Below the pieces are notes generated by a model that did no database searches, was not told where the DNA came from, and was given only the letters and a program-made list of their open reading frames with translations. Positions 62,880-64,000 of a stretch of 64,000 nucleotides of DNA are shown here, piece after piece. Origin of the DNA: Populus alba (Eukaryota > Streptophyta > Magnoliopsida > Malpighiales > Salicaceae); the NCBI RefSeq assembly GCF_005239225.2, contig NC_133299.1, forward strand, positions 4,096,967 through 4,160,966. Direction: 5' to 3'. The position numbers and the translations under genes were made by a program. The stretch's first letter is position 1. Every line of letters starts with the position of its first letter.

Positions 62880-63560
62880 ACCTTAGTATTATATGTCGGT
62901 TTTCCCAAAACATACACTCACATCTTCTTTTGAGGTTTGATCAATTTTTTCATAGTTATGTTGTCGAAAATCATAAGTCATCCAAGTATTTAGTCTTTAA
63001 TAGTAATTCACACCAACCACTAATGAGAAATCTTATAAAACTCCTTTTAGAATGGAGGGACTACTATGCCTATGAATGTTAACTTTCCTTGTCATGTAAC
63101 TTGTGTAATTTCTCTTCTTTTTTTAAAAAAAAAAAATGAGGCATAACATTCTATTTAAAGAAAAACCTAATAACTCTATAAATGATAAAATATCAATTTG
63201 TTTCATTGAATATTATCAAATATATTATTTCAGGATGACTTATAGAAGTTTATTCAATTATTTCCCTATTTGATTTTTCTATGTCTAGAATTGTAATTTC
63301 ATATATTAATTACATTCTAGTCCTCATTTTCTAAAACTTATTTACAATTAAGACACTTGATTAATTATCCCAATTTAATTTGTGATCAATACTTCTTAAT
63401 GTGTATGACTCATTAGGTTCTTAATACGTTGGCCCAAATATAAATTATAATTCTAGATTAAATAAGACTAAATAAATTAAATAATTTAATTTATTATCAA
63501 TAAAATAATTGATTGATTTATATATAAAGATCAAGTGCATTGTCTAGCAATGTTTCATGA
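62880..63560 (-). mobile_element. Copia-type LTR-like sequence at the right edge
   Basis: Read on the minus strand, this segment follows the same order of words as 11.4-12.0 kb (+), including 'TTGATAATAAATTA', 'TAATTAATCAAGTGT', 'TGTAAATAAGTTTTAGAAA', 'AATGTTATGCCTC' and 'GGTGTGAATTACT'. The element would extend to the left and its edge on the right is not determined. From 63.56 kb to the end there is AT-rich DNA with no recognised gene. Confidence 0.5.
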
Positions 63561-64000
63561 TCCCTCTAATGTTAGGAAAGTTATATGTGGTTTAACTTAA
63601 CCTTTCAATTAGCAGTTTCTAAATGTTATTATTATCCTTCAACAAGAATGTTTTTTATTGAGACATTATAGCATGAAGTATGCATGCTCTATGAAATCAT
63701 ATTTGTTCTCAATGCTATAGTTATTTATTCTTTAAATAAGATATGAAACTCTTTTCAAATCTCATTTAACATTGCTAAAAAATTTCACAATCAAACTATT
63801 TAAGAACAAATAGAATATTTTTTCTAATTTATCTAGGATGATGAATCCTCTTTTGATCACTCAAATACCTTCATATAATTCATGTTATACCTAATATATG
63901 CTCGTTAATAACTATAACAACTTGTAGTCAGAATGAAAGCATAACATTCCCTATATAAGATAACTTTGTGATCATAAGTATAAAGATCACTTACACAATT

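Overview
The window is nuclear DNA from a dicotyledonous flowering plant. It is AT-rich, its genes have many GT-AG introns, and it is full of decayed plant retrotransposons. The gene content and the style of the short repeats fit a woody eudicot such as Populus or Salix, but that assignment is inference.

Four protein-coding genes can be supported. (1) A class I LBD (LOB-domain) transcription factor lies at 4776-5261 (+), probably with an intron in its 5' UTR. (2) An oleosin, a seed oil-body coat protein, lies at 22581-23030 (+). (3) A SWD2/WDR82-type WD40 protein (APRF1/S2L family, COMPASS H3K4 methyltransferase subunit) lies at 27228-23939 (-); ten exons give 342 residues. It is tail to tail with the oleosin. 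(4) RST1 (RESURRECTION1), a large helical-repeat protein, lies at 38636-56155 (+); 25 exons give 1857 residues. RST1 is known from Arabidopsis for cuticular wax, embryo development and linking the cytosolic RNA exosome to the SKI complex. The four genes are not an operon or a pathway; they are ordinary neighbours in a plant chromosome.

The rest is intergenic sequence dominated by old transposons. From 10.4 to 22 kb there is a nested graveyard: two LTRs in minus orientation, each with an adjoining primer-binding site, a chromovirus (Ty3/gypsy) integrase/chromodomain end with its LTR, a Ty1/copia gag-integrase remnant and a second gypsy integrase remnant. From 28 to 38 kb there are several copies of an unclassified purine-rich repeat, a Tourist-like MITE and other AT-rich MITE copies, one of them directly upstream of RST1. 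From 57.6 to 64 kb there is an L1 LINE remnant (-), an Ogre/Tat-like gypsy RNase H-integrase remnant (+) with a candidate LTR, and a copia-type LTR (-) at the right edge. A complete miniature LTR element (TRIM), with PBS, PPT and target-site duplication, sits inside an RST1 intron.

No CRISPR array, tRNA, rRNA or known microRNA was recognised. Nothing here looks like an undescribed multi-gene system. The most checkable new observations are the TRIM, the shared LTR motifs, the in-frame upstream extension of the oleosin ORF and several precise tandem duplications.
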